NCBI GenBank assembly: GCA_033064195.1
Contig: JARBJD010000058.1
Coordinates: forward strand, 62,001-126,000
Direction: 5' to 3'
DNA: 64,000 bases
From: Blattamonas nauphoetae
Taxonomy: Eukaryota; Preaxostyla; Oxymonadida
Positions 43,306 to 56,200 of the stretch are shown here, piece by piece (positions within the stretch are counted from its first letter, which is position 1; each line of letters begins with the position of its first letter). The notes below the pieces were generated by a model, which was not told the origin of the DNA, ran no database searches, and saw nothing but the letters and a program-made list of their open reading frames with translations. The translations under genes and the position numbers were made by a program.

Positions 43306-45498
43306 ATGTCGGTTGTTCTCCGCGATCACGTTGGAAAGGGTGGAACAGCTGAAAGGTCTAAGATCTCTCTTATACTGATGTTATTTCCATATTCGCAAAC
43401 TTAATCACTTTAGCTACAAGACACTTCAGATTAAGGCTCATGAAGCTCTTCGTGCAGGAACCTTTGAAGAATGCCTGGACATCTGTCAAAGATGCACAAC
43501 AAAAGTCATGAAAACACTTGGACAACAAAGCCCTGAACATATTTACATCAAACTAATTGAATGTGAAGCTCATACTTCTTTAATGAATTATAAAGAAGCT
43601 CTAGCTGCAGTCACAGAAGCTGGACGACTGCTTGATGGATGTCCTGGAATAACTGATGCTCATATCTTCCGTGTTTATTATTACCGAGATTTGGGGCAAC
43701 TTCATAGGCTACAGCATCGCCTTGATGAAGCTCTTGAATGTTTCCAACGCGTAGCTGAGACGAGGCGACGATTTCAAGGAGAAGATCATCCTGACACAGC
43801 CATTGCTCTCATGGATGTCGCAATAGTTCACAAAGCATCTATTTTCTTCTTTTTGACTGGTTTAGATGAAAAGAGACTATGACAGGGCGCTTCAAATCTT
43901 TCAGTTTGCTCTGGTGATTCTGGATGACACATACGGAAGTGAATCACTGCATGTTGGATCTAATTTACTCCACCAAGGATCTGTGTACCTTTTAATGGGG
44001 AGGTTTGTCGAAGCACGCGATGCAATTCGCAATGGAAGAAACATCTATGCTATCTGTGGGCATCAAGATCACCAAGATATCGCAACTGCAGAAGTGAATC
44101 TTGGCATCATCTTTGGGGAAATGGGAAAACTTGATGATTCATTGAAACATTTTGAGAAGGCACGAGAACTTCGCGAGCTCAGGTTTGGATTAGCTCACCC
44201 GGACACAGCACAAGTCTACATTCACATTGGACGGCAACTCCTCAAACAAGGAATGGATACTGAGGCCGAAAACTATGCCACAACCGCTTTGCATATCCTT
44301 GATGCTGCTGCATCTGCCGCTCAACATCACACTTCCACTTTTGTCCTCGTCGAGTCGTCGAATCCAACATCTCATGCTTCCTCTCCGACTCCATCACATG
44401 CTCCATCGAATCTTTCGTTTGTCGTGTTCTTTTTCGTCTTATTGACACAGACATAAAACTGGAGGTTTATCAATGAAATCCACGAAAGTCCAAGAAAAGA
44501 AACAAGATTCAGAACAAAAAAAGGTTCCGTCTGAAACAAATCTGAAGATATTTGAAGCACTTGCAGATTGTCACATCTTGTTGGGAGAGATTTACGTCTC
44601 GCGAAAGAAGTTTGATGATTCTCGCCGAGAGTTTGAAGAAGTGTGCATTTTATTCTTTTCAAGACCTCCTTATTCTCACTTCAGGCGAAAGAAATCATGC
44701 AGGAACTCCCTGGAAGAGAAGATGACATCAAAGACATCGATGCTCAGATTGCGACTGCCTATCTCACTGAAGGCGCGAGTGGAGATGCACTGGACATTTT
44801 CAAAGGGCTCCTCAACGACCTGACAGGAGAGAAGAAGGATCAGAAGAAGAAGGGGAAGAAGAAGGCGGAGGAGGAGGAAAGCGAAGAAGAGGACGACGCA
44901 GACTGGCCCATCGACGAAGAGGCAAGCGTGAATGTCGCGCAGATCATGAACGGAATGGGCAATGCATATCGCCAGCAGGGCAAGAACAAAATGGCCATCA
45001 AATCCTTCAAACGCTCCCTCAACAACTACGAGCGGACTGTCGGCATCTTCGACACGACGTGTGCCCTCCTCTCATCCCCTGCCCTCTACCGTTCACCCTT
45101 CACTCTTTCCTTCTTCTTCCTACCCTCCCCTTATTCTCTGATCTCTCGTTCCTTCTCTTCCTCTCAGCACTTCCGACGTCCACATGAACATGGGGCACGC
45201 GTACTACTCCGCCGGCCGCTTTGACGACGCGATGAAGGAATACAACTTGGCGCGTGCCATCCGAGTGCGGATTATGGGCGACGTGAGCCCCCTCACAGCC
45301 GAGTCCATCCGCTGCATCGCCAGTGTGTACGTCGCCCTCCATCGGTATGACGAGGCGCTTGGATTCTACACCGCAGCTGCAGACACTATTGATGCTCTAC
45401 GAGGCGACAAAGACCCAGAGGCTGTCGATATTCGGAGGACTATAGCACAGGTATTGAGGGACAAGGCAGACGCAAAGGCAAAAGCCCAACGATTTTGA
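43306..45498 (+). CDS. Tetratricopeptide-repeat (kinesin-light-chain-like) protein
   Basis: Six exons (43306-43355, 43414-43825, 43866-44416, 44451-44640, 44685-45058, 45168-45498) give 635 residues; introns are 58, 40, 34, 44 and 109 nt. Tandem TPRs of the kinesin-light-chain/nephrocystin spacing (about 42 residues) are clear: RLDEALECFQRVAETRRRFQ with GEDHPDTA, DYDRALQIFQFALVILDDTY, KLDDSLKHFEKARELRELRF with GLAHPDTA, NKMAIKSFKRSLNNYERTVG, and RFDDAMKEYNLARAIRVR. A Lys- then Glu/Asp-rich linker (44833-44935) separates two TPR blocks. Such proteins are scaffolds, often of flagella or motor cargo; no specific partner can be deduced. No catalytic domain. Confidence 0.82.
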
Positions 45499-45648
45499 GA
45501 TCTTCATTTTTCGTGAAATGCATTTCACATCTTGATTCAATTTGTTAGTAACGTGCTTGTGAACAACTTTTACAGATAATTTGAATGGCATTCTCGACCG
45601 GTATCACCTCGACACGAACAGAAAGCCCAAAACGTTTTTTGATAGCTC

Positions 45649-48600
45649 ATGTTCCCAGATGACAATCGTCAAATCACTATTTTCACCTGTGTTCACAATG
45701 ATCAACTATTCACGAGTGTCCTCAACGGGACATTGGATGATTGTATTTTCCTTTTTTTCACTATTGTTCGTTTTCTTAAAACACGCATTATCACTAAGTC
45801 TTGGTCACTGAAGCTAATACTATTCTCGATAATCTTCAAAAAGAGGATTCTGTTTGTGAATTCTTTTTTCATTCTCCATTTCTTGTTATTTTAGGTTCAA
45901 TTTTGCCACATTTTATCACGACAGATTGCCAACGAAACAATACCAGATATATCGTCGCGAATTGTTGCTGGACAACTTTTAAAGAACATTCTAAAGGGTT
46001 TTGTATGATATACATCATGTTATAAACATTGCAGAGCGACAAAGATAAAGAAATCAAAATCCAGTTTTGGCTGTCCTTCCCACAAGAACTACGCCAAGTC
46101 ATAGTTAACAACGTATTTTCGATTTAGCCTTCATCTTTGTTAGGTTAAACAGGCACTCCGTTCAACCCATATCCCAGTCGCAAATTCATCTGCTGGTGTT
46201 CTCGCTGCCATCGGACAAATCGAAATCCCAGCACTCAAAAAGCAAGATATCTTTCTCGAGTTGATGGAAAATGTTCGAATCCTCCAACAGAACGATTTAT
46301 CAATCCAAACTCAACTCGAACAAGCCACCCTCTCAGAATCACACGTTTCACAGAACACCGAGATTGTTTCGGCATTATTCGCCCAACATTCTCTGAACAT
46401 GAACCTAAAGCGAGCATCTTTGACCTGTCTGCGCTATCTTTCTGAAGACATGGACCCACAGTGCCTGTCCCCCTTCCAGGACCCCCTCCTCACCCTCATC
46501 GTCACCCATGGCCTCGACTCCAACAAGCCTTTCCGCAACGAGACCGACGATGAGGCCGAGCTCGAAGCCCTGAAGTCCCTCTGCAACGTCCTTCCCGCCG
46601 TCCACGAACGTCTCAGCCAGCCCGCCGCTCTCGACCTGGTCATGTCGGCAGTGATGGGCTCGCTCCGAGCTTCCCCTCCTTCCCACTCGCCCGACACTCG
46701 CCTGCAGCACCGACTGTGCGGGTATCAGTGCTTGCTTGTTCTGGTCGAGCTGTACTACCCGTTCGTCTGCTCGTACGCCGAAGCCATCTTCGCACAGACC
46801 CTCGACAGCCTCCGCTTCGACGTGGAGGACATCCGGCGACTGGCTCTCGAAGTGTGGACAGTGATTGGCGAGGTTGAGAGTGAGCTGCTCTGCAAACACA
46901 AGCTTCCTTCCAAAGCAGCCACCGCTGTCGGTCGCTATTTCGACGGAGTGCAGGTGGAGTCGCTCAACAAAGGTTTGTGTCGGACAGCATGCGACCAACT
47001 GACAGGCGTGATTTGGCCGATTCTGCAGGACACTCCCGAGCACTACACACCCGACACGTGGGATCTGCACCTCTCTGCCCTTCTTCTCTTCCCCGTTCTG
47101 GTGCAGTGCGGAGACTCCTTCGCCCTCATCGAAAGCGCAGAGTCAATGGTTCGTTCTCTCATCCATCACATCACTCCTTCTTCGACCGACACACCCGCCG
47201 ACTCTCTGCACACTCCTCTCGTCGACGAGCAGTGGAAGTCGCAGGTGCAGTGTCTGTGGGCGTGCAACCTGTTCGCGTTGGGGGCGTTGACAATCATGAT
47301 GCACAGCAACGAACAGGACAGCACTCGCATCGGACAGAACATCATGTTCGTCGTGTCAGTCCAGTCCCACCTCGAATCCCTCATCCCTCTCATCACCCAC
47401 CTCGTCATCGAGGCTGAGAAGGGTGTGGTCCAGCGAGTTGCTGTCTGGACCCTTCAGTGGTTTGTCGGTTCGGCCTTGACGTCCTTCCTCCCCCAAGCCG
47501 TTTCTCAGCACGACAACGGGGAGTGGAAGACGACCCTCGACAGCCTCGCTCAGTCACTCTCCTCGCGCGATCGGTTTGTTTCGCAGAGTGCAGCAGAACT
47601 TCTCTTTCGAGTTGCGAAGTATTCGACCGCCGGAAGACTCGCTCGGAAGGAGCTGTCTCCGATCGACACCGCCCTCGCCATCCTCTTCGACAGACTCTGC
47701 GCGGGGATCGAGCGAGGCATCGCTGAGATCCATCCAATGCTGGGCCAGTACTGCCATCAGACGCTTGAACTGCTTGTGGAGCACAGCGCACCCACGTCGC
47801 GGCTGTTTCTGTCCGAAAAGCTGGAGACAGTTGTCAGTGCCATGCAGAACGGAGACGGGCAGAACATGTCGCTTCTGTTGGCTGAACTGACAGTTGTGCA
47901 AGTCATCATCCGACGGCTGGGAGAAGCTGTGCAGCAACACGCGAATGCGCTCCACGCCATCCTCGTCCGCTTCACGCTGACAGTGCAGATTGAAGCACAG
48001 GAAGCCGCCCTCAGCACACTCGACCTTCTCGCCAACTTCCTCAGCCCGACCGAGCCTGCCTTCCTCTCCGCCTTCGTCCCCTTCCTCGTCGCATGTCTTC
48101 GCAGCACGTCCATTTCGTCGCTGCAGATTGGCGCTCTTCGAACGGTGAGCGGGTTTGCCATCCTCTTCAGCGACGCCTTTGAGCAGTTTGCGGTATCCTT
48201 CCTTCCTGAGCTCTGCGGCATGATCCAGCACACGCAAGCAACCGTGCAAGCTGGTGAGATTGAGCCTGCTCTCACTGCCCGAGTCTGGCCTGCTCTTCTG
48301 GAAACACTGGCTGATGTCGTGCTGGCTGTTCCCGACACAGTGAGTGATCTGTTGGAGACGTGGCTGGACTTTGGATTGTGGGCGATGGAGAACAGTTTGG
48401 CGGACTGGATGACTGAAGAGCAGGCAGAGGGGACACTCAGCCTGCTTCTCAGCGGATTCACTCTGACTCTGCAGATTGTGCAGACGCTTTGGCAGCAGGA
48501 CGACGAGAACGAGGACTGCCACCAGCGATTGGAGAGACTGAAGAGCGATTGGATGGCGCGGATGCTTTCCGCGACCAACCACACAATCTCTTCCTTCTGC

Positions 48601-48894
48601 CTCTTCGCTGCACGACGTGTGCACGGCACATCAGTCGAGACAGACCTCCAACAGCAGTCCATCAACATCGATTTAAGTGACATCGTCGCGGGCAGGGGAG
48701 GAAGCCTCGTCGAAAAGGTTGTGGATTTTGTGGACTTGCTTCTGAAGGGCTTTCCACAGGTTAAGCCGTTTTTGGTGGGCGATCAACACGAAACCAACAT
48801 CATGTACCTCCTTAGAATCACATCCCAGAAATCCATCCTGCCAATAACGTTGCAAAGACAAGCTGAGCAGTTATTTCTCCAACTTACTGAGTAA
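45649..48894 (+). CDS. KPNB1: Importin subunit beta-1 (karyopherin beta)
   Basis: Importin beta carries cargo through nuclear pores and binds Ran-GTP. Exons 45649-45742, 45799-45851, 45895-46002, 46035-46112 and 46144-48894 give 1027 residues. The N-terminal repeats follow the family: DQLFTSVLNGTLDDFLVTEA, ISSRIVAGQLLKNIL, FWLSFPQELRQVIVNNV and VANSSAGVLAAIGQIEIP. HEAT repeats continue to the end (CGYQCLLVLVELYYPF, LALEVWTVIGEVESEL). Length is slightly above human (876). The start is uncertain: an ATG at 45585 joined by a 58-nt GT-AG intron would also fit. Four introns of 31-56 nt are packed in the first 495 bp; the body is G+C-rich and uninterrupted. It is more diverged than most neighbours in the C-terminal half. 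Confidence 0.88.
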
Positions 48895-48984
48895 TATTTC
48901 AGACAACCCACTTCTTCCCCAACTTTTTCACTTCAATTCGAACTTGTCCTTGATCAGCCCAAAACAAATATCTTTTCTCCAGAA

Positions 48985-49748
48985 ATGGGGCTCATTGGCA
49001 GACGAACTCACAAAGAGCGAGCCCAACCAAAAAACCGAAGACATTTAGGTGTTTTAGAAAAGCACAAAGATTATGTTGTCAGATCCACCGATTTTCATCG
49101 GAAAAGATCAATCGTCAAGAATCTCCGCCAGAAAGCGGCTCTACGAAATGAAGATGAGTTTTATTTTAAGATGCATCATCAGAAAATGGAAGTTTGCCAT
49201 TTAAATTTGATTTTACTTCCCCAATCAAGAAAGGGAAAGTCTTGGAAATGGATCGTTCAAGATTGCAGACTGACAGACATTTAGTTCCGACGAAACGTCG
49301 CCATCGTGAATATTTCAACACGGTCAGACAGATGGAAAAGCGCGTTTGTATATTTTCCTCTATTATTCGATTATTCTGTTACAGAAAATTGAAAGGCTCG
49401 AAGAACAGGTAGTTCAACAGATGACCCCACAAAAATTAATATTTGTCGATGAAGATGCTACACAAGCTGAAATTGAAGCCATAGAATCATCTACACAACA
49501 TGAACCACTCCACCTTAAGAGCAATCCTTCGATCGTTGCTGAAATAGAAGATAGGAAACAAAAACTAAGGCAAGCTGCAAGAAATGCACAAACTCTCGAC
49601 AATCATATTGAACTAACTGTATCAATACCATATTCTTTGTCATATCTTCCAGAAAAAAGGCAGGAAGTTTCTCATCAAACCAGAGGATGAAGAAAAAGCT
49701 ACTCCTGTGAATTCCATAGTTCACTTTGTTCCACGGCGAAAACGATGA
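48985..49748 (+). CDS. UTP11: U3 snoRNA-associated protein 11 (UTP11)
   Basis: UTP11 is a component of the small-subunit processome in the nucleolus. Exons 48985-49191, 49230-49343, 49385-49618 and 49653-49748 (introns 38, 41 and 34 nt) give 216 residues. The conserved start [20 protein letters not shown], then [20 protein letters not shown] and [14 protein letters not shown], is diagnostic. [20 protein letters not shown] and the basic end VPRRKR also fit. The segment between DEFYFKM and the [18 protein letters not shown] block is shorter than in yeast. The gene is A+T-rich throughout. Confidence 0.93.
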
Positions 49749-49974
49749 TTTTTTTAGTTCTTAATTTCATTTCACGAATGAAGAAAGAAGTTTTCAATAT
49801 CGACAGAAGACACTGCGATCTCCAGAAAAAAGGATAGATCTACAACACCTTTTCATAGGAAATTTTAGGACAACTGTATGACTGACGTGAGGATTCACGA
49901 AAATGAGAGTTGTTTAGATCCAACCATCACTTTATCCACAACTCTCTGCAAACTCGGTTTTCTCTTATACGAAC

Positions 49975-51244
49975 ATGGATATCCAATCTGTGGACATTAA
50001 TGCGGAATTAATGGCGCATATTGGACAATTCGAACATCGCCTCGCTGCAGAAGGCTACCAAATCATTCCAGTTGCTGGAGATGGCGTTTGTACGTTCGTT
50101 ATTTGTTTGATTCAAAGTGGTGTTTTCTCTAGAACTGTTTCTATCGGAGTATTTCTGTTAATATTTTCAGGCATGAAAACGCGTATGAAAATCTTCGAAA
50201 GCTTGTCGTGGATTTTCTCTTATTAAAAGCAGGTATTCCAATTTTTGATACAGATATTGGTTACTCTAGATTATTATGCTGAGTTTATTCCATCGACACA
50301 ATCCATGCTCCAATACATCGAAGACCAACGGAACAATGGACGATTTGGCACAAATATCGAAATACATGCCATGTCTTGGCTCATCGATCGACCTATCAGG
50401 GTTTTATCTGATGATCCAGCTGTTGCTCCTCTAGTTATCCGAGCGGATCCGACATCCACGACACAAACAGAATGTCTCATCACTCATCAATTTCAATCAC
50501 ATTTTAATGCTGCAAAACGCCTTGGGGCTCCGATCCAAAATGGCATTGGAGTATGTTAGCTTTCCTATTATCATCCATTATTTCCAGAAACAAGCTATTG
50601 CTCGGTTCAATACCAGTGGTGACGCGCTCGTTTTAGTGGACCATCTTCTCACATCAAAACCCCCTCTTCAACCACTTCATCATCAAAAACCCGCAGGACA
50701 CTCGTCCACCTGTGGATGCTTACTCTGTCTTTCTGGTGGGCCGACTATTTCGACAGCAGGAACGCAAATGATTCAGGACAATGAACGAGCACTAACCACA
50801 CGATTACGTCAAGCATACACACAAGCACTTCAGAACGAAGAGACCCGTCGACAAATGGAAAGTATGGAGGAAGTTGTCAGACAGGCCGATCTCTCTCAAC
50901 AAACAACACTCCAATCAGCCTCCAACGATGATGAAGCTGCAGAGTTGGCCCTCGCAGCAGAAACAAGCTTGCGTGAAATGCAAGAACAAGAACGGAGAGC
51001 CATCGAAGAGTCCCAACGAGCCGCCCAACTTCTGGAAGAGGAAGAGTACCAAAAAGCACTCCAAGAATCGATGCAAGCTTATCATTATAACACTTTTTCA
51101 CAGCAGCCCACCCAGGCTCATCAATCAGGACCGCAACAGCTCGATTTAGGCTTTGTATCAAGGCTTCTCCAGGAAGAGAACGACATCAATTCTGCAATTG
51201 CGATGTCCTACCAAACCAACCAGTACTCTTCGCCGAAACATTAA
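49975..51244 (+). CDS. OTU-family deubiquitinase (OTUD5-like) with ubiquitin-interacting motif
   Basis: OTU cysteine proteases remove ubiquitin. The N-terminal helix (MAHIGQFEHRLAAEGYQIIP) leads into GDGVC, which holds the expected catalytic Cys. Then come HENAYENLRKLVVDFLLLKA, YIEDQRNNGRFGTNIEIHAM, SWLIDRPIRVL and the catalytic-His region HQFQSHFNAAKRLG. The tail carries a UIM-like helix, EEEEYQKALQESMQAYH. The introns 50233-50269 and 50551-50587 are secure. Between 50090 and 50170 the splicing is unsettled: a single 77-nt intron (50094-50170) keeps GDGVC but drops the usual LFRAV segment, while two introns (28 and 34 nt) lose the Cys. Exact protein length is therefore not given. Confidence 0.8.
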
Positions 51245-51544
51245 TAATCTTTCTTGTCCATGTCTTCTTTTTCTTATTTCACCTATTGCCTTGCTCTATA
51301 ATCTTCTGATGAAGGTTCGAATGGAGGAAAACTTTGGGGTTGGGGAGAGAGGCTGTTTTCAGTTGATAGGTTGGGATGCTGAATGAAATTGTTGAGATGC
51401 GCTAGCAGGTGAACAATTTCGTGGAAAGAGGACAGAAAAAAATATCTTGCATTTCGACGTGAAGGAAAACTCGAGTTGAAAGAAGCACCGTGAAGACTGA
51501 AACAAGGGGAGTGGTGGTGTTCAATCAAGTGGATCATTTTTTAT

Positions 51545-51858
51545 CTAATGGATGAGCCGGCTGATTATGTGCAAGACAATAACGCCTCCAAGAAGTCCGA
51601 AGCTGAGTGCCATGACGGCTTTTGGTCCGCTGAAGAACGGCGGAAATAGAGATGAAATGAGAGGATAAATAAAAAAATGAGTGTGATAAGGTCAAACATT
51701 GGGATGCCGGGTGCGTCATCTGAGGTGTATGTTCGGTAGCCGGCATTTGAGGGCATGGAGACCTGCTTCTGTTGAACTCCTTTTCTGGAGTGGTGAAGGA
51801 AGAGAAATGAGAGATATAGAAGAAATTGGAAGAATTATCTAAGATCTCACAGAAACAT
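51545..51858 (-). CDS. SEC61B: Protein translocon subunit Sec61 beta, minimal form
   Basis: Sec61 beta is the small tail-anchored subunit of the ER protein-conducting channel. Exons 51851-51858 (8 nt, holding the ATG), 51698-51784 and 51545-51629 give 59 residues; introns are 66 and 68 nt. The diagnostic block RTYTSDDAPGIPIGPKAV aligns with the family's FYTEDSPGLKVGPVPV. A single membrane segment follows, ALSFGLLGGVIVLHIISRLI. The low-complexity Ala/Ser/Gly N-tail of animals is nearly absent, so the protein is about 30-40 residues shorter than usual. The total coding length is divisible by three only with this structure. Confidence 0.85.
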
Positions 51859-52051
51859 TTGGATTAAGTCATGATAACACACCCTGCCATCTTGTGTCGA
51901 TTTGTGAGAAGATCAATCCCACAGCTGAAGTATTCACTGACAAGGATGTCACATCAAGGCCGAGATTCGACGATTCATTTCCACAAAGAAAAGTCGGTGC
52001 CCAAGAGGATCGTTCATCGAGAAAATCAAAGGGTGAAATGGCAAGTATTCA

Positions 52052-53112
52052 TCAAAAGAAAATCGGTTGCTGCGCCACCATTGGGAAGGTTGGTTGTTGA
52101 GCTAAATATGCTGTTAGTACTTGTCCTTCAAGTTCCTTTCCTGTGATATTTTCAATTGCTTGGCTCGCGTCAAATAATGTCGGGAAAAGGAGATGGACCA
52201 CAGTGTTTTCTTCCTGTGTTTCAGGATTCGGAAACGAGTTGCGAATAATGTTTGCAGGTTGAACTGACCCAAATATGGTCCACATTTCTTCATCGGGCAT
52301 ATCATCAGGAACTCCATATACATCAACTTGCGAGATGACTGATGACTCTTTGAAGAACGATTGTGAATCACGTTCTCGCCTTTCTTGATAAAGAGTAAAC
52401 TTCTTCCTGTTGTGCATCTGAAGGGTTGAAGAATAAATGGTCAGACTTTCACAAATAATTTCCTTCCCATCAATTCCACACCATTGAGACTCTCGACAGC
52501 ACTCTCTGCTTCTTTATGTGTCGTCATACGAACGAAACCTGCACCTCGAGAACATCCTGTCTCATTTTTGAGAATATGGACTTCTGCTACGGTGCCGTAG
52601 TTCGAAAAGAGCGAGACAAGTTGATCTGGACGAAGATCTGGTCCAAAACGCGACACATAACATGTGGAATTGAGGTATTTCTTGTTATCAGCATGAGCAT
52701 ACTCTGCCTTCAATCTTCGTCCCTCTATAACGGCACCATTCACAGTTGCAAGACAGGAGACAGCAGCTTCTTCATCGTCATATGTAACAAAGCCAAATCC
52801 ACGGTTTTGATTGGCTAGAAGAGAAATAGGACAAAAATATTTGTTTGAACGAGATTATAAGCAGACTGGCACGATTGTGAGATAGTTTTGTTGACTTCAC
52901 CGCCCCAAACTGAGAGACATATTGTAGAAAATCATCTCTGGTCCAACTTGTTGGAATGAAACGGAGAATTACCGTGCATATGTCCTCTGAAGGGAGAATA
53001 ACAAGAAAGAACACAGTGAAAAGAGGAGAAGGTTGTCAGCATAAAGAAGCAAAAAGATGCCTATTTCATATGGAGAAGCTGAAACAAATTGCTCTTTGAG
53101 CGAGGAGGACAT
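52052..53112 (-). CDS. Three-RRM RNA-binding protein
   Basis: Exons 53061-53112, 52867-52986, 52447-52814 and 52052-52417 give 301 residues. RRM1 begins CTVILRFIPTSWTRDDFLQY and has RNP1-like RGFGFVTY. RRM2 begins STCYVSRFGPDLRPDQLVSL and has RGAGFVRM. RRM3 begins QVDVYGVPDDMPDEEMWTIF and is degenerate. The architecture recalls ELAV/PABP-type regulators of mRNA fate; no specific orthologue is claimed. The first intron (52987-53060, 74 nt) has a GC donor rather than GT, and the third (52418-52446) is only 29 nt. An in-frame ATG at 53202 could add 30 residues at the start. Confidence 0.82.
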
Positions 53113-53219
53113 CAAAAAGCCGATTGCGATATTGTTGGGAAAAAATGTCGAGCCGATCAAGATGATCGATGGGTTAAGCTCTGAAAAGAGATATTTTCTC
53201 ATTCATTCAGTGAAATGAT

Positions 53220-56200
53220 TCAATGTTTAATCTTTTTACTCTTTTTGGAGCTCTGTTTGCTGTTTGGGTCTCTTTCAATGAAAGGTCTCTTTTGTTTTTC
53301 CAACATAGGCGGCTGATGGTCCTCAGAAATTGGAGCAGGATGGTGCACAAGAATCAGAGGGGTGGGCTCCTCCTCATCGTTCTGCAGCTCATCCTTGTTC
53401 TCAGCCTCGTACCATTCCCACACCCTCTGACAGGCAACCCTGATCTTGCCCCGAACCTGCGACGGGTGCAGCCCATACACCTTCGCCGTCTCGTCCACCG
53501 ACCACCCCTTCAGCCCCACCGAGACAAGAATGAGGGCCTCCTGCTGCGTGATGGGGGTGGGGATGGCTGCGGAGAGGAGCTGCGTGGTCACGACGGGAAT
53601 GAGGTCTGTCACAAAGGGGAGGGGGATCGATCCCTGTGCTGTCTGGTACAGCCGATGGAGGTCGTGCGGACTGAGTTTGGTGACGGAGAGGGGTGTCGGC
53701 CTCGGATTGGCGATGGGAAGGCCAGTGAAATGGGCAGCGTGTGGGTCGAGCGAGGAGTCGAGAAGAGTGACTGCGAGTTGAGGAGAGACGGGGAGAGATG
53801 GGAAGGACAGCTGCGTCAGAAGCGTCGAGCAGAAGACTGAGCTCGCAGTGACAATCCATTCATCTTCCCCTCCTTTCTGTTTCTGTGAGATGATCGCAAA
53901 CTCAGCGTCATCATCGTCGTCCTCTTCCTGCTTCTCCATCACTCCCTTCACCAGAATCAGCTCCCACTCCGTCCGAGCAGAGTGAGTGTGTCGCGGCGAA
54001 GGGCGTACAAGAACGGGGGTGAACTCGCAGCACCGCATGAACTGTACCACGCCCTCCGCTGCGGTTGGGGTGAGCGGGACAGCCCAATCCGAAGAAGCAT
54101 GCTGCGAAGAGAAGGTGTCGGTGAGAGGAACCGTCGAGAGGAGTGTGAAGACAGGCGGGGGGCGGACGTGAGAGGCGGGGACGATGAACGGGAGGGTGTC
54201 TGACGCGATGTCGACGAGGGACGACTGCATCGCGTCGAAGAGCTTCCCCGCAAAGAAGAGGCTCAGCTGCCGCATCGTCTCCTTTCCGTATCCCGTCTGC
54301 AGCATCGACGGGTGGCTGGAGATGTGACGCACAACTGCGACGAGTGAGTCGTGGTGGGCGGGAGGAACAGGCAGTGTTGTCCGCAGTGTTTCGTCGAGTG
54401 GCATCAACTGGACGAGCACAACAGCCATCACTTGTTGAGAGGCTGATTGGCTCGACCGATGCTGTGTCGCTCCAATCAGCGCAAAAACAAGAGTTCGAGA
54501 TTGGAGGGCACCAGCTGAGGTGGATTGTGGAGAAAAGAGGAGTTTGAGAGTGTCTGCCGTTTGGTGGCGGCGGGAGTGGGTGAGGATGGCGTGGACAGAT
54601 GAGACAACAGCGTCTTGTTGCCTGGCCTTCTGCCAAATCTGTCCCGGATCAGTCAGGACAAGAGGGGCAGAAGACGCTGTGGAGGTGGGAAGGGAGAGGA
54701 GAGGCGATTGGGTGAGGAAGACGTGAGAGGCGGGGGTGATTAGATGGAGTGTGGAGAGGGAGGGAGGAGGAGTGAAGTGGAGGTCGAGGAGGAGAGACGG
54801 GCTCTGCAGAAGATCAAACGAGAACATGAACACGCCCTGCAGTGCAGCGAGAAGAGGGTCGGAGGGAGTGAACTGCGGCAGGTTCGAAAGAGCAACCGTG
54901 GAGACCGCCTGTCGCTGACTGGCGACAGCTGCGAACGACTCTGTCTGCGATGCAATCTTCTCCATCAGCTTCATCGAGCTGTCTGCCATCCCATCGTCCT
55001 CCCCCTCCCGATCCGCCTCGCCAGTGCTGACCACACCGATCGCTTTCTCCGTCCGCTGCTTCGTCCTCTTTGCGCTGATGAGTTCCGTCAGTTCTCGAAG
55101 CGACTCGATGCTCACCCCGTCCGGCCCGCCCGCGTCGATGCTCACCACACTCACGTCAACCTTCCGAAGGGCCTGGATCCTCTCCCACGCAGTGCTCGGA
55201 ATGGCTGGCGGTTGTTCCGGTTTCGGGTCCGATGAGGTGAGGAGGCTGCGGATGGTCTCTTCCAACGCTGAAGACGAGTCGATGGTCTGTTCGGCAGATG
55301 ACACAGCGAAGTCTGAGTCAGATATCAGCACGTCCGAGTCGAGAACGACACACAAGTCACACAGCCCAAGCTGGCAGGCCATCTGGACAGGAAGGAACTC
55401 CATCGACTGGCGGATGGAGTGGTAGAAGTCAAAGCGAGAGACGAGCTCGTCCTGCTCGCTCCCATCCGCTGCTGCTGGTGCCGTCGTGGCAGAGTAGTGC
55501 GTGGGAGATGTGTAGCCGAGAGTGTCGAGAAGGACAGAGACGAGAGAGAAGATGCTGTGGGCGCGGTGGGGAGAAGACGAAAGGAGAACAGAATGCGCGT
55601 AGCCGAGAGGAACGGAAGCGGCGAGAAGGAAAGCGAGGAGGACGTGTCGGAGGGATTCGGAGAGGACGGGTGAGGTGAGGAGGAGAGTGGTGGGGGGCGG
55701 CTGGGTGAGGGGAGAAGACGAGTTGAGAGGCGAGTGAGTGGTGAGGTTGGTGTACAGAATCAGGAACTTCCGCAGACTTTCCAGTTTCGACGCTGTTGTC
55801 CACGAAGCAGCTGCATACGATGACAAAATCCCGTTTGCCAACTCTGGGTTCTTTGAGAGGAGTTGGCTGGGGTTGGTGAGGATGGGGAGGAGGGTGTTGA
55901 GGATGGCCGTGTTGGAATGTTGCGCAAGGATGGCTTCGATCTCCTTTGTTGTTGTTTTGAATGGAGGGAACGAGAATTTGGATTTCGTGAGTGTTCTGGT
56001 TTGTTGTGAAAATTGTTCAAATGAATGGAATAAGAAAGAATTTGTGATTGTGAAGATGTTGGTGAGGATGTGGAGGAGTGCTGGTTGTTGGCGATACTTT
56101 GCTTTAGTTGGAAGGACAAAGAGGAGAATAGAAAAGGGCTCCAGATTTGCAACAGAATTGACGAGGATATCCAGGGAGAGGGAAGCATTCAACTTTATTG

